Source of the DNA: JAWSVE01 sp050633885
GTDB taxonomy: Bacteria > Pseudomonadota > Gammaproteobacteria > Pseudomonadales > Cellvibrionaceae
Reading direction: 5' to 3'
Length of the DNA: 64,000 nt
Assembly: GCA_050633885.1 (NCBI GenBank)
Contig: JBOEHK010000005.1
Coordinates: forward strand, 806,001-870,000
The notes beneath the pieces are model-generated. The model was not told where the DNA came from. It saw only the letters and a list, made by a program, of their open reading frames with translations, and made no database searches. Positions 1-10,197 of this stretch are shown piece by piece. The translations under genes and the position numbers were made by a program. Position 1 is the stretch's first letter. Every line of letters starts with the position of its first letter.

Positions 1-120
1 TTCAACAACTGCTACCGTCTGACTGTTAAATTGCATCTTACGATTATTTATTGTTGCATCTTCGCCAAGAACAAACGTGATGATTGAATATAAATAATTT
101 TTTCTTCAAGTGTTAGGATT

Positions 121-222
121 TTAAAATCCTTTTAATAATTTATTAAATTCTTCTCGATCACAAAGGGAGCGCCAATACACATTAAACACTGCTTCACTTA
201 GGTTTATTGTTAGTTCTCTCAT
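121..222 (-). CDS. possible 33-aa small protein
   Basis: A 34-codon frame starts 21 bases after the toxin gene stop, with a purine-rich AAGGCG just before the ATG. The product starts MRELTINLSEAVFNVYWRSL and ends KLLKGF. No family is recognised. It could be a fourth member of the toxin-antitoxin operon or the remnant of a longer gene. The rest of positions 1-243 shows no other convincing coding frame. Low confidence because short frames arise by chance. Confidence 0.3.
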   Translation of the reverse strand: MRELTINLSEAVFNVYWRSLCDREEFNKLLKGF

Positions 223-243
223 CGCCTTGCTTTTATAGCTTAC

Positions 244-501
244 CTATTGATAAATCCCGCCTCTTGAACCAACATCAAGAATCCAAACCAATAGTGTATC
301 ATCTTCAATTTCATAGACTATGCGGTAGCTGCCCACTCTTGTTCTATATGAATTTATAGGCCCAGCGAGCTTTTTAGTGTCTTGTCCCCTTGGAGTTATT
401 CGCAAGTAATTTATTCTATTATCAACTCTAGATCTAATAGTTGCGGGTAATTTCTTATACGCTTTTTCTGCTTTCTTACTGAACTTCACTTCGTACGGCA
501 T
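244..501 (-). CDS. RelE/ParE-family toxin
   Basis: An 85-aa protein beginning MPYEVKFSKKAEKAYKKLP. The N-terminal helix rich in Lys/Ala, the run TKKLAGPINSYRTRVGSYRIVYEI and the closing short strand are the usual layout of RelE/ParE superfamily toxins, which either cut ribosome-bound mRNA or poison gyrase. The ATG at 501 is preferred over an upstream TTG because an AAGGAAG ribosome site lies 7 bases before it. It overlaps the end of the small upstream gene by 26 bases, which suggests translational coupling. The mRNA interferase versus gyrase-poison choice cannot be made from sequence alone; the conserved R..SYR pattern favours the RelE side. Confidence 0.8.
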   Translation of the reverse strand: MPYEVKFSKKAEKAYKKLPATIRSRVDNRINYLRITPRGQDTKKLAGPINSYRTRVGSYRIVYEIEDDTLLVWILDVGSRGGIYQ

Positions 502-631
502 TCTCAACTTCCTTTTTTTGGCCTTTTCCTGGCTTCCATGTTGCCATTTCTTCTTTTCTTACTTTTTGTTCTAATTTCTGTTTTTGTATTTCCTGAAGAT
601 CTTTGGAATCTTCGGAGTTAGTATCAGCCAT
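476..631 (-). CDS. small highly charged protein between antitoxin and toxin
   Basis: A 51-aa protein beginning MADTNSEDSKDLQEIQKQKL and ending AVRSEVQ. It is lysine/glutamate rich and likely helical. Its ATG overlaps the antitoxin stop by 8 bases, with a GGAGAG ribosome site inside the antitoxin gene, and its end overlaps the toxin gene start. It is therefore placed as a coupled middle gene of a three-gene operon. No family is recognised. It may be a second antitoxin component or a helper; it could also be a leader that only couples toxin translation. Confidence 0.55.
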   Translation of the reverse strand: MADTNSEDSKDLQEIQKQKLEQKVRKEEMATWKPGKGQKKEVENAVRSEVQ

Positions 632-857
632 TTTCTTTCTCTCCTGAATTATCAAATTGATCAACGGTCTCTTGATCCATTTCATCCTCAGCTTCTTCAA
701 CCTTTTTCAAAAAAAATTGATATGCGTCTTTACTTATTACTGCAGCCAGCATTTCACCGTTCTGATCTAATATTCCAATGTCTTCGTCAATCGGATGCTC
801 TTCGTCAATAAGCTCGATTAGCTTTTTCCCTATACCTAATTTATCTATCTCTCTCAT
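624..857 (-). CDS. antitoxin of RelE/ParE-type module
   Basis: A 77-aa acidic protein beginning MREIDKLGIGKKLIELIDEE. It contains an ILDQNGEMLAAVISKDAYQF stretch resembling the beta-hairpin/helix of Phd/RelB-type antitoxins, where the sequence usually reads ...G.pvAvllS.eeY..l. The C-terminal third is acidic (EEAEDEMDQETVDQFDNS) and presumably disordered, as expected for a region that folds onto a toxin. It is the promoter-proximal gene of the operon, the usual order for autoregulated modules. The assignment rests on size, position and this motif. Confidence 0.6.
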   Translation of the reverse strand: MREIDKLGIGKKLIELIDEEHPIDEDIGILDQNGEMLAAVISKDAYQFFLKKVEEAEDEMDQETVDQFDNSGEKENG

Positions 858-903
858 TTATCACTCCATTGTTTAAATCTAAAACTTCTTTCTCTCTCGA
901 CTG

Positions 904-1329
904 TTAGCATCTCACTTCAATATCATACACATCATCTTTGATGCCATAGAGCCACATATAGCATTCGCTTCCTTTTATTTCCGCTTTATCACCAAGAAAT
1001 ATAGTAGCTCTGCGGCCATCGACTAAAAGAGATACCCTATCTTTATAGCCTTTCTTTACTGCAAATGGATATTTTTCATTATTAAACAAATAGGCGGTGT
1101 CATTTTCTTTTAACGACACATATGAATTTCTCTTTATTATTTTTATTTTTGGATTGCTTAATGTGTAATCCCTTGGAGCAACCACTTCTGCGACCTTTAG
1201 TTTTACGGTATTAAAACCAGATTCATCTTCATATTCTGTATCATTTGTATAAGCCAGATATCCAATAAAGGCTGAGAAGACTGTCGCTAGTACGCCAATT
1301 ATTTGAAATACATGATTCGTAAATACCAT
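904..1329 (-). CDS. hypothetical membrane-anchored protein
   Basis: A 141-aa protein with one hydrophobic segment near the N-terminus (about residues 7-27, HVFQIIGVLATVFSAFIGYL), followed by a soluble domain rich in beta-type residues. The single N-terminal segment without a clear cleavage site suggests a signal anchor with the domain outside the membrane. Two Cys residues near the C-terminus (ECYMWLY and EVRC) could form a disulfide. No family is recognised. It is codirectional with the neighbouring small zinc-ribbon gene but separated by about 80 bases. Confidence 0.55.
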   Translation of the reverse strand: MVFTNHVFQIIGVLATVFSAFIGYLAYTNDTEYEDESGFNTVKLKVAEVVAPRDYTLSNPKIKIIKRNSYVSLKENDTAYLFNNEKYPFAVKKGYKDRVSLLVDGRRATIFLGDKAEIKGSECYMWLYGIKDDVYDIEVRC

Positions 1330-1411
1330 TTATAATTTCCTTATAGGCTTCAATTATCTTTATCTAAAGCTCGAGCCAGGCTTTTCAAAAAACTGGCCCT
1401 TTGATTTAAAA

Positions 1412-1657
1412 TTAATCCCAAAAAAACGCTTTAAGGCCTAGGTACTCTGCAACAAAATAAAAAAACAGCAGTAATGCAAGTGAAACAATTGAACCAACAA
1501 TCCAGTTTACTTGCTTCTCCAGTTTTAAGCTTTCCTTTAAAAGTTTAATCTCTTTTTGTGAATATACATGCTTACAATGGCCGCACGTCACGGTATCCTC
1601 AGGGTTTAAAAGATCACAGTTAGGACAATGTAATTTGTATTCCGGCAACTGAGGCAT
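1412..1657 (-). CDS. zinc-ribbon single-pass membrane protein
   Basis: An 81-aa protein. The N-terminal zinc ribbon has CPNC at about residue 11 and CGHC at about residue 26. A charged helix follows, then one transmembrane segment (about residues 52-72, WIVGSIVSLALLLFFYFVAE). This domain layout is common in small bacterial zinc-ribbon membrane proteins of unknown role. The gene is codirectional with gyrB and separated from it by a bidirectional hairpin terminator. Confidence 0.65.
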   Translation of the reverse strand: MPQLPEYKLHCPNCDLLNPEDTVTCGHCKHVYSQKEIKLLKESLKLEKQVNWIVGSIVSLALLLFFYFVAEYLGLKAFFWD

Positions 1658-1719
1658 TTTTATTCACTTCATCTTTGCAAGCTAATATGCCCAAATCTTC
1701 TTGAGCTTTACATTTAAAC

Positions 1720-1749
1720 AAAAAAGCCAACACATTGGTTGGCTTTTTT
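1720..1749. terminator. Rho-independent terminator of gyrB, possibly bidirectional
   Basis: Arms GCCAAC (1726-1731) and GTTGGC (1738-1743) enclose a 6-base loop. A-run and T-run flanks extend the pairing to 12 bp and give a U-tract on both strands. It lies about 30 bases past the gyrB stop. Confidence 0.8.
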
Positions 1750-1777
1750 ATTCTTCATTTAAAACTTATCTCACCTA

Positions 1778-4204
<2,427 letters not shown>

Positions 4205-4317
4205 ACTCTTGCTCCAACTATTGTTTATTCTGTGTTGTGGTGCGGTTGATAAGGATAATCTTCGTTTTTTGCTCTTTTGTTCTTCAAGCTTCTTTTTGTT
4301 TTTAAATAATGAAAGCC

Positions 4318-5448
4318 TTAGCTCTCTTTTTCTATTATTCCGTGTTTCACGTGAAACACAGAATGACTTAATTCTTGGTTTTGCTCATCGAGTGATAAGT
4401 AATCTGGCCACATATCCAATAAAGGCGCTTTTTCGACGCCAGTGATCAGAATCTGGACATCTAGCTCGCTGAGCCAGTGGCCCACACTCTTTCTATGCGT
4501 CTCATCAAGCTCAGAAGCCAAATCGTCGACCAGATATATACTCGTTTTACCGGTCAAATCCCTGTAAACCATGCCCTGGGCCAGTATTAGCGCGCAAACG
4601 AGTACCTTTTGCTGGCCTCGAGACAACACGTCTCCAGCCTTATGTCCGCTAGTCGTCATTTTAATATCTGATCGATGCGGCCCATAATGGGTATAGCCTC
4701 GATGCAAATCTCGTTCTAATGACTGCTCAAGAACCTCTTCGTAAGAATGTTCTCTATTCCAGCCTGGCTTGTATTCCAGTGCAATATCGCTCTCTGGAAG
4801 CAAGTCTTTAAGGCTAAGTACGCTGGCTAGAAACGGTTCAAATGTTTCCTGTCGAATTTCATCTATCTTTGCTGCTAACTCGACTAATTGAGCGTCCCAA
4901 GGACGTAGCTCCAAACGGTCTATTCTACCACGTCGGAGCAGGCTATTGCGCTGTTTCAAGCAATGTTGCAAGGCTTTCCACGTATTTAAAAAAGAGGGTT
5001 CCACGTGAAACGCCAACCAATCTAACAACTGTCTTCTGGGCTTTGCGGGACCCTCAATAAGATCAAAACTGTTAGCGTTAATCGATAAAACGGGTAAATG
5101 TTCAGCAAGTCTGGCGGCGGTAAGCACATTGTCGCCATCAACCTTGATTAGCGTCTCACCCTTACGAGTTTTTTGAAGGCCTATTTTATGGGTTTCAATC
5201 TCGTACTCAGCGAAACCACCTGAAATGACTTCGCCATAAAGGGTGATTTGATCAGCCTGATGGTGAATAACGGGTTTTGCCCTAGCGCTGCGGAACGAGC
5301 GCCCCATTCCCAGCATATAAACAGCTTCTAAAAGACTCGTTTTACCAGAGCCATTCTCACCGTAAATAAGGTTCAGTGAAGGGTTTAGAGACAGGGAAAG
5401 ATCAGCAAGGTTACGAAGATTAGAAACATTTAAGCGGGTAACGGCCAT
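4318..5448 (-). CDS. recF: DNA replication and repair protein RecF
   Basis: A 376-aa SMC-like ATPase that loads RecA at single-strand gaps with RecO and RecR. Walker A is GENGSGKTSLLEAVY near residues 30-45, the signature motif is VLSRGQQKVLVCALILAQG, and Walker B is IYLVDDLASELD. The gene lies 53 bases after dnaN. It is unusual in carrying a perfect ParB-binding site in its 3-prime end (encoding VFHVKH) and a near match further upstream. Confidence 0.96.
   Translation of the reverse strand: MAVTRLNVSNLRNLADLSLSLNPSLNLIYGENGSGKTSLLEAVYMLGMGRSFRSARAKPVIHHQADQITLYGEVISGGFAEYEIETHKIGLQKTRKGETLIKVDGDNVLTAARLAEHLPVLSINANSFDLIEGPAKPRRQLLDWLAFHVEPSFLNTWKALQHCLKQRNSLLRRGRIDRLELRPWDAQLVELAAKIDEIRQETFEPFLASVLSLKDLLPESDIALEYKPGWNREHSYEEVLEQSLERDLHRGYTHYGPHRSDIKMTTSGHKAGDVLSRGQQKVLVCALILAQGMVYRDLTGKTSIYLVDDLASELDETHRKSVGHWLSELDVQILITGVEKAPLLDMWPDYLSLDEQNQELSHSVFHVKHGIIEKES
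4343..4358. promoter_or_regulatory. parS: parS centromere site
   Basis: TGTTTCACGTGAAACA, the exact 16-bp palindrome bound by chromosomal ParB proteins, lies inside the 3-prime end of recF. The window also encodes ParA and ParB about 20 kb away. Exact match to the consensus, so very likely a real site. Confidence 0.93.
4997..5012. promoter_or_regulatory. second, degenerate parS-like site
   Basis: GGTTCCACGTGAAACG keeps the CACGTG core and one full arm, and differs from the consensus at three of 16 positions. It also lies within recF, about 650 bases from the perfect site. Weaker binding is expected. Confidence 0.55.
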
Positions 5449-5501
5449 GTGTTTGCTAATCTTCGATTGAAAAGGGCGAGGTTTTGAATATTAAGCGGCG
5501 G

Positions 5502-6608
5502 TTACAGACGCATTGGCATGATGACATAGGCAGAATCTCCACCATCAGCTTCTTCAATTAATGTGCTGGTATTCGCGTCGACAAAAGACGCTTTGAGCTT
5601 ATCGCCCGTCAATACATTAGTGATATCCAATAAATATCCAACGTTGAAGCCAATTTCTAGCTCATCGCCGGTGTACTCGACTTCAATTTGTTCTTCCGCT
5701 TCATCCTGTTCTGGGTTGTTGGCAACCAGAGTCATGATGTTTTCAGACAAAGCGACTCTGACCCCACGGTATTTTTCATTCGACAGGATAGAAACCCGCG
5801 AGAACGCTTGCCTTAAGGCCAGCCTGTCTCCGAACAAAATATTATTGCCGCCGCGCGGTAATACGCGTTCGTAATCAGGGAATTTGCCATCAACAAGCTT
5901 TGAAGTGAAGGTGAAACCCTCTGTAGAAATTTGAATATGCTTGTCGCCAATAGAAATATCGATAGAAGACTCGTCATCATCTGATAAAAGACGAGACAGT
6001 TCGATAACGCCCTTTCGAGGGACAACCGCTTGAATAGTTTCACTCGTTTCGACATCTAGCGCTTTCGTGCTCATCGCGAGCCGATGACCATCAGTCGATA
6101 CACAACGCAGTTGCTTATTCTGTACTTCCCAGAGCATGCCGTTTAAATAATAACGAACATCTTGTTGGGCCATTGCAAAGGCTGTGCTATCGATCGCGCT
6201 CTTCAATGTATTTTGTAAGCAGGAGAACTGAAGACGACCAGAGCCTTGTTCCACATTAGGGAAATTACTGGCTGGCAACGTTGATAAAACAAAACGACTA
6301 GAGCCACTTTTAAGTGTCACCTTATCGTCTTCTTCTGTAATTTGAATTTGTGCGTTCTCTGGCAGGGAACGGCAAATATCTGAAAACTTTTTCGCGGGAA
6401 TGGTTATCTCACCGCTTTCGCCCATCTGAGCTAAATTAACCCGGGCAACAATCTCAACTTCGAGATCAGTACCTGTCATTGAAAGCTTATCTCCCTCTAA
6501 CACTAACAACACATTAGCCAACACTGGCAATGTTTGTCGACGCTCAACAACTCCAACTACTAACTGTAATGGCTTTAATAGTTCTTCGCGGGAAACACTA
6601 AACTTCAT
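5502..6608 (-). CDS. dnaN: DNA polymerase III beta sliding clamp
   Basis: A 368-aa ring-forming processivity clamp, the usual length. The start MKFSVSREELLKPLQLVVGVVERRQTLPVLANVLL and the C-terminal MPMRL, which forms part of the clamp-binding pocket, are family hallmarks. Three repeated clamp domains are recognisable by length and by the AMAQQDVRYYLNGML and TDGHRLA segments. It lies between dnaA and recF on the minus strand, 146 bases from dnaA, in the conserved origin cluster. Confidence 0.97.
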   Translation of the reverse strand: MKFSVSREELLKPLQLVVGVVERRQTLPVLANVLLVLEGDKLSMTGTDLEVEIVARVNLAQMGESGEITIPAKKFSDICRSLPENAQIQITEEDDKVTLKSGSSRFVLSTLPASNFPNVEQGSGRLQFSCLQNTLKSAIDSTAFAMAQQDVRYYLNGMLWEVQNKQLRCVSTDGHRLAMSTKALDVETSETIQAVVPRKGVIELSRLLSDDDESSIDISIGDKHIQISTEGFTFTSKLVDGKFPDYERVLPRGGNNILFGDRLALRQAFSRVSILSNEKYRGVRVALSENIMTLVANNPEQDEAEEQIEVEYTGDELEIGFNVGYLLDITNVLTGDKLKASFVDANTSTLIEEADGGDSAYVIMPMRL

Positions 6609-6754
6609 GAAAATATCTCTAGTTGAATCAAAAGGATACTGGATGATTATGATTGTTATATTGCAAACCAGCTCGCCAATTATCAGGTCTGATAAGCGTC
6701 AACACAACCGCTTTATTGTGAGAATTAAGGCAAACATTGATGATAATTAAACGA

Positions 6755-8374
6755 TTAGGTCGTTAAAGAACGTAACAGGTTTTTTGTGTCTTCCCGAATG
6801 TCAGAATCTTCTTCTTTTAATGTTTTTATTTTCCGACAAGCATGTAAAACCGTTGTGTGATCGCGGCCGCCAAAAGCATCGCCAATTTCAGGCAGGCTGT
6901 GATTTGTGAGCTCTTTTGCTAATGACATAGCGACCTGACGCGGTCTAGCCACAGAACGACTGCGCCGTTTTGATAACAAATCACTGACTTTAATTTTGTA
7001 ATACTCGGCAACAACACGTTGAATATTATCAACACTGACTTGTTTATCTTGTAACGCCAACAAATCTTTTAACGCTTCACGAACAAGATCAACATCAATT
7101 GCACGATTCATAAAGTGTGCATTCGCGATCACACGTTTTAATGCGCCTTCTAACTCACGAATGTTCGAACGAATGCGTTGAGCAATAAAAAAAGCCGCCT
7201 CATGTGGCAAATCAATTTTACTCTCTTCGGCTTTCTTCATCAGAATAGCAACACGAGTTTCTAACTCTGGCGGTTCAACAGCAACCGTTAAACCCCAACC
7301 AAAACGAGATTTCAAACGTTCTTCCAAACCATTAATTTCTTTTGGGTAACGATCACACGTCAAAATAATTTGTTGGCCGCCTTCGAGCAAAGCATTAAAA
7401 GTATGAAAAAATTCTTCTTGAGACCGGTCTTTACCGGCAAAGAATTGAATGTCATCAATCAGCAAGGCATCGACAGAACGGTAATAGCGTTTAAAATCAT
7501 TCATCGCATTTAATTGCAGCGCTTTAATCATGTCTGCAACAAAACGTTCCGAATGAAGATAAGTAATTTTTGCATTCGGATCACGCTCTAACATCGCGTT
7601 ACCGACGGCGTGCATTAAATGTGTTTTACCTAAACCAACACCGCCATATATAAAGAGTGGGTTATAAGATCCACCTGGGTTTTCAGCCACTTGATGAGAA
7701 GCCGCTACACCAAGTTGGTTTGACTTCCCTTCAACAAAACTTTTAAACGTAAAATTAGGATTGAGATTGCTGCGGTGATAAAGACCACCCTCAACTTCCG
7801 ACTTACTGACCTCCGTTTTATTGGACGATGCTTTATTCACAGCCGGATTAATAATAGAGGTGGCTCGAGACAATACCGGTTTTTCTTGGCCAATAGGATT
7901 GGCAGAAGAATCCAAAGAAACAACCGTTGTGTTTGAATAGTTTGCTTTAGTGTTTGCAAGATTGTTATCAACGTTACCGGCAGCAGGCTGTCGATGAGCA
8001 AACTCCATGGCTTTAGAATTCATGGGCTCTTGGTGTTGGCCAGTAGCGTGATTAATTTTTTGAGTAGCAATATCGGAGACAGCAGTCCTCTGAAAGCTAG
8101 GTGTACTCGTGGCAACCGTTCCGAGTGAAACACCAAGAGGGGCATCAACAGAATATTCGCCAACTAACTCTTTAATGCGATTCAAAAACTTTTCGGAGAC
8201 CCAATCGAGAATAAAACGGTTTGGCGCCAAGAGGGTTAAAAGAGACTCGTCGACAGAATCGGTATCACCAACTCTTAATGGTCGTATCCAGGTATTAAAC
8301 TGTTGAGAAGGAAGCTCATCTTGAAGATTAGCAACGCACTTAGTCCAAACTGACTCAGGAAAATGTCCTGCCAT
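6755..8374 (-). CDS. dnaA: chromosomal replication initiator DnaA
   Basis: A 539-aa initiator. Domain I is at the N-terminus (VWTKCVANLQDELPSQQFNTWI). Domain II is a long Asn/Ser-rich linker, roughly residues 90-200. Domain III is AAA+ with FTFKSFVEGKSNQLG, Walker A GGVGLGKTHLMHA and Walker B ALLIDDIQFF. Domain IV ends with the DnaA-box-binding signature EIGDAFGGRDHTTVLHACRKI. The protein is longer than the approximately 470-aa E. coli form because of the linker. It is transcribed away from the adjacent oriC. Confidence 0.98.
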   Translation of the reverse strand: MAGHFPESVWTKCVANLQDELPSQQFNTWIRPLRVGDTDSVDESLLTLLAPNRFILDWVSEKFLNRIKELVGEYSVDAPLGVSLGTVATSTPSFQRTAVSDIATQKINHATGQHQEPMNSKAMEFAHRQPAAGNVDNNLANTKANYSNTTVVSLDSSANPIGQEKPVLSRATSIINPAVNKASSNKTEVSKSEVEGGLYHRSNLNPNFTFKSFVEGKSNQLGVAASHQVAENPGGSYNPLFIYGGVGLGKTHLMHAVGNAMLERDPNAKITYLHSERFVADMIKALQLNAMNDFKRYYRSVDALLIDDIQFFAGKDRSQEEFFHTFNALLEGGQQIILTCDRYPKEINGLEERLKSRFGWGLTVAVEPPELETRVAILMKKAEESKIDLPHEAAFFIAQRIRSNIRELEGALKRVIANAHFMNRAIDVDLVREALKDLLALQDKQVSVDNIQRVVAEYYKIKVSDLLSKRRSRSVARPRQVAMSLAKELTNHSLPEIGDAFGGRDHTTVLHACRKIKTLKEEDSDIREDTKNLLRSLTT

Positions 8375-9254
8375 TTTCTATTTAATCCTTCTCTCTCAAA
8401 ATGTGACAAATGTACGAGCACAAACACACATGGGCTCGAATTAACTGCTCAAAAAAGGCAAGCAAAGCAAAGTTAGCAAACACTAACTTAAAAATACCAA
8501 GGGTCAGGATCCTTAACTGAAAAACAAGCATGTTTACACACCACTTGGAACAGCTATTAAAAACCGACGAACATAAAGTGTGCTATCAGGAAGCGACAGC
8601 GGCATTTCGAAGAGAACAGAACGCCAAAACGATGAAAAACCAAGCGTTTTGTATGTCTTTTATTCTAAGATAGCGATCTGAGTAATGTTCGAAATGAATG
8701 ACGTAGTCTACTCCTAGATTTTCAACTTATCCACACCTATCACTGATAATTACATTCTTTTTTAGATATTTTTTTTGCTTATTAATCAACCAGTTAGGGA
8801 TAAATATAAAAAATAGTTACCCACAAAACAGATTGTTTTTAATGGTCAAAAAAAGAACTGCTGTTGTGGATAAGCTGTTATTAACCAGTGTTTATACAGG
8901 TTAATATCCTGTAGTTTCAGGCTTTTTGAGTATTTTTTAATCCTTTTTTAGCCAAATACTCCTGTCTCCCCACTGTTAAATTTTCGCCATATCTCATTTT
9001 TCCATTGCTTTAGTAGGTGCAATTCTTTAAAATCCCGCGTCCTTTTGTAGCCCAGCAAAGCGTCTTCTTTTTGTATGTGTCTATTAAGTACCTATAAGTA
9101 AGTACCTATAATAAGCACCTACATAAGTACTGGTATTAAGTACTCATATAAAGAAGCAAGAGCAGTATTTAGGTTTGGGTTAATAGAATTAACGTATTAA
9201 GCATTCACAGCGCTTACTGCAAAATTGAGCTAATTTAGAACGGCAGATATCACC
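8375..9254. other. oriC: chromosomal replication origin (oriC) region
   Basis: An 880-base gap between divergent dnaA and rpmH, the standard Pseudomonas-type origin position. DnaA boxes: TTATCCACA at 8727-8735, TTACCCACA (one mismatch) at 8817-8825, and inverted TTATCCACA at 8865-8873. A weaker TTATACAGG is at 8892-8900. A strongly AT-rich stretch at about 8755-8820 could unwind. An iteron-like repeat array follows at 9085-9148. The dnaA and rpmH promoters must also lie here. Confidence 0.85.
9085..9148 (+). repeat. five iteron-like direct repeats beside oriC
   Basis: Five imperfect copies of TAAGTACCTATA start at 9085, 9099, 9112, 9124 and 9137, spaced 12-14 bases apart. The first two are identical; the others read TAAGCACCTACA, TAAGTACTGGTA and TAAGTACTCATA. 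A single related copy (TAAGTACCTATT) occurs before glmU at 34393. They may bind a replication or rpmH regulatory protein. The function is unknown. Confidence 0.7.
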
Positions 9255-9389
9255 ATGAAAAGAACCTTCCAACCCAGTGTTCTCAAAAGAAAACGTAGTC
9301 ACGGATTTCGTGCTCGCATGGCAACTAAAGGTGGTCGACAAATCTTAGCTCGTCGTCGTGCTAAAGGCCGTAAAGTCCTATCTGCGTAA
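9255..9389 (+). CDS. rpmH: 50S ribosomal protein L34
   Basis: A 44-aa basic protein beginning MKRTFQPSVLKRKRSHGFRA and ending GRKVLSA, the full L34 sequence pattern and length. It is the first gene right of oriC and leads the rpmH-rnpA-yidD-yidC-mnmE cluster. A 10-bp hairpin separates it from rnpA. Confidence 0.98.
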   Translation: MKRTFQPSVLKRKRSHGFRARMATKGGRQILARRRAKGRKVLSA

Positions 9390-9399
9390 AGCGTCTTTT

Positions 9400-9426
9400 T
9401 TTAGCGATCTCCTAGCGATCGCTAAA
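9400..9426 (+). promoter_or_regulatory. intercistronic hairpin between rpmH and rnpA
   Basis: Perfect 10-bp arms TTTAGCGATC (9400-9409) and GATCGCTAAA (9417-9426) enclose a 7-base loop. There is no U-tract after it on the plus strand. A processing site or partial terminator that sets the high L34 to low RnpA ratio is more likely than a full terminator. Confidence 0.55.
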
Positions 9427-9472
9427 ACAGTAAAGACCTTTCTCTCTATTCTTACATTCAGGGGTGACTCGC

Positions 9473-9874
9473 GTGGCTGATCTAGCTTTTCGCAAATCAT
9501 CCCGATTATTAAACAGCCATGACTTTCAGCGTGTATTCAAAGGCGCTGCTTATAAAGTCTCTCACAGACACTGTTTAATCCTAGCAATACCCAATGCGCT
9601 TAATCATCCAAGACTTGGTCTCGTTATCGCCAAAAAAAATATCCGTCTTGCCGTTCAGCGCAATCGGGTAAAACGGGCGATTCGGGAAACTTTCCGGCTA
9701 AAACAGCACAAACTGCCAAACATCGATGCTATAGTGCTCGCCCGAAGCCAGCTAGATTCCCTGAGCGATCAAGAGCTAAACAAGCTATTCGACAAAAGCT
9801 GGGATCGGCTGATTGATAAAGTCAGAAAACAAACGTTAAAAGACGCTGATAAAGCGAGTTCTCCTCATGCGTAA
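9473..9874 (+). CDS. rnpA: ribonuclease P protein component
   Basis: A 133-aa protein subunit of RNase P, which helps the catalytic RNA trim tRNA 5-prime leaders. It shows the signature RNRVKRAIRETFR near the middle and the N-terminal FRKSSRLLNSHDFQRVF. The GTG at 9473 is chosen because the AGGGG ribosome site at about 9460 is correctly spaced for it and too close to the upstream GTG at 9464. It overlaps yidD by 8 bases. Confidence 0.95.
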   Translation: MADLAFRKSSRLLNSHDFQRVFKGAAYKVSHRHCLILAIPNALNHPRLGLVIAKKNIRLAVQRNRVKRAIRETFRLKQHKLPNIDAIVLARSQLDSLSDQELNKLFDKSWDRLIDKVRKQTLKDADKASSPHA

Positions 9875-10127
9875 ATTAGCTATCGCCTTTATAAAACTCT
9901 ATCGCCGTATACTCAGCCCATTCATGGGACAGCAATGTAGGTTCTACCCTACTTGCTCACACTACGGTGAAAAAGCGTTTGAGAAGCACGGCTTTATAAA
10001 AGGTAGCTGGTTAACAACGAAAAGAATTTTAAAATGTAACCCTTGGCACGAAGGTGGTTTTGATTACGTTCCAGAAAATCATAAAGCTCACCACGAACAC
10101 GTGACAGTAAAAAAATCAGCGCCTTAA
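9867..10127 (+). CDS. yidD: membrane protein insertion efficiency factor YidD
   Basis: An 86-aa protein with the family core FIKLYRRILSPFMGQQCRFYPTCSHYGEKA and the downstream RILKCNPWHEGGFDYVP. The three conserved Cys residues are present. The N-terminus is an amphipathic helix that lies on the inner membrane, and the protein assists YidC/Sec insertion. Overlap with rnpA and the following yidC fits the conserved operon. Confidence 0.96.
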   Translation: MRKLAIAFIKLYRRILSPFMGQQCRFYPTCSHYGEKAFEKHGFIKGSWLTTKRILKCNPWHEGGFDYVPENHKAHHEHVTVKKSAP

Positions 10128-10197
10128 ACTTAGAAGACGCATACTGTAAACACCTATCACTCACTGAAAACTTACTTAAAAGAACGGCTATAAAATG

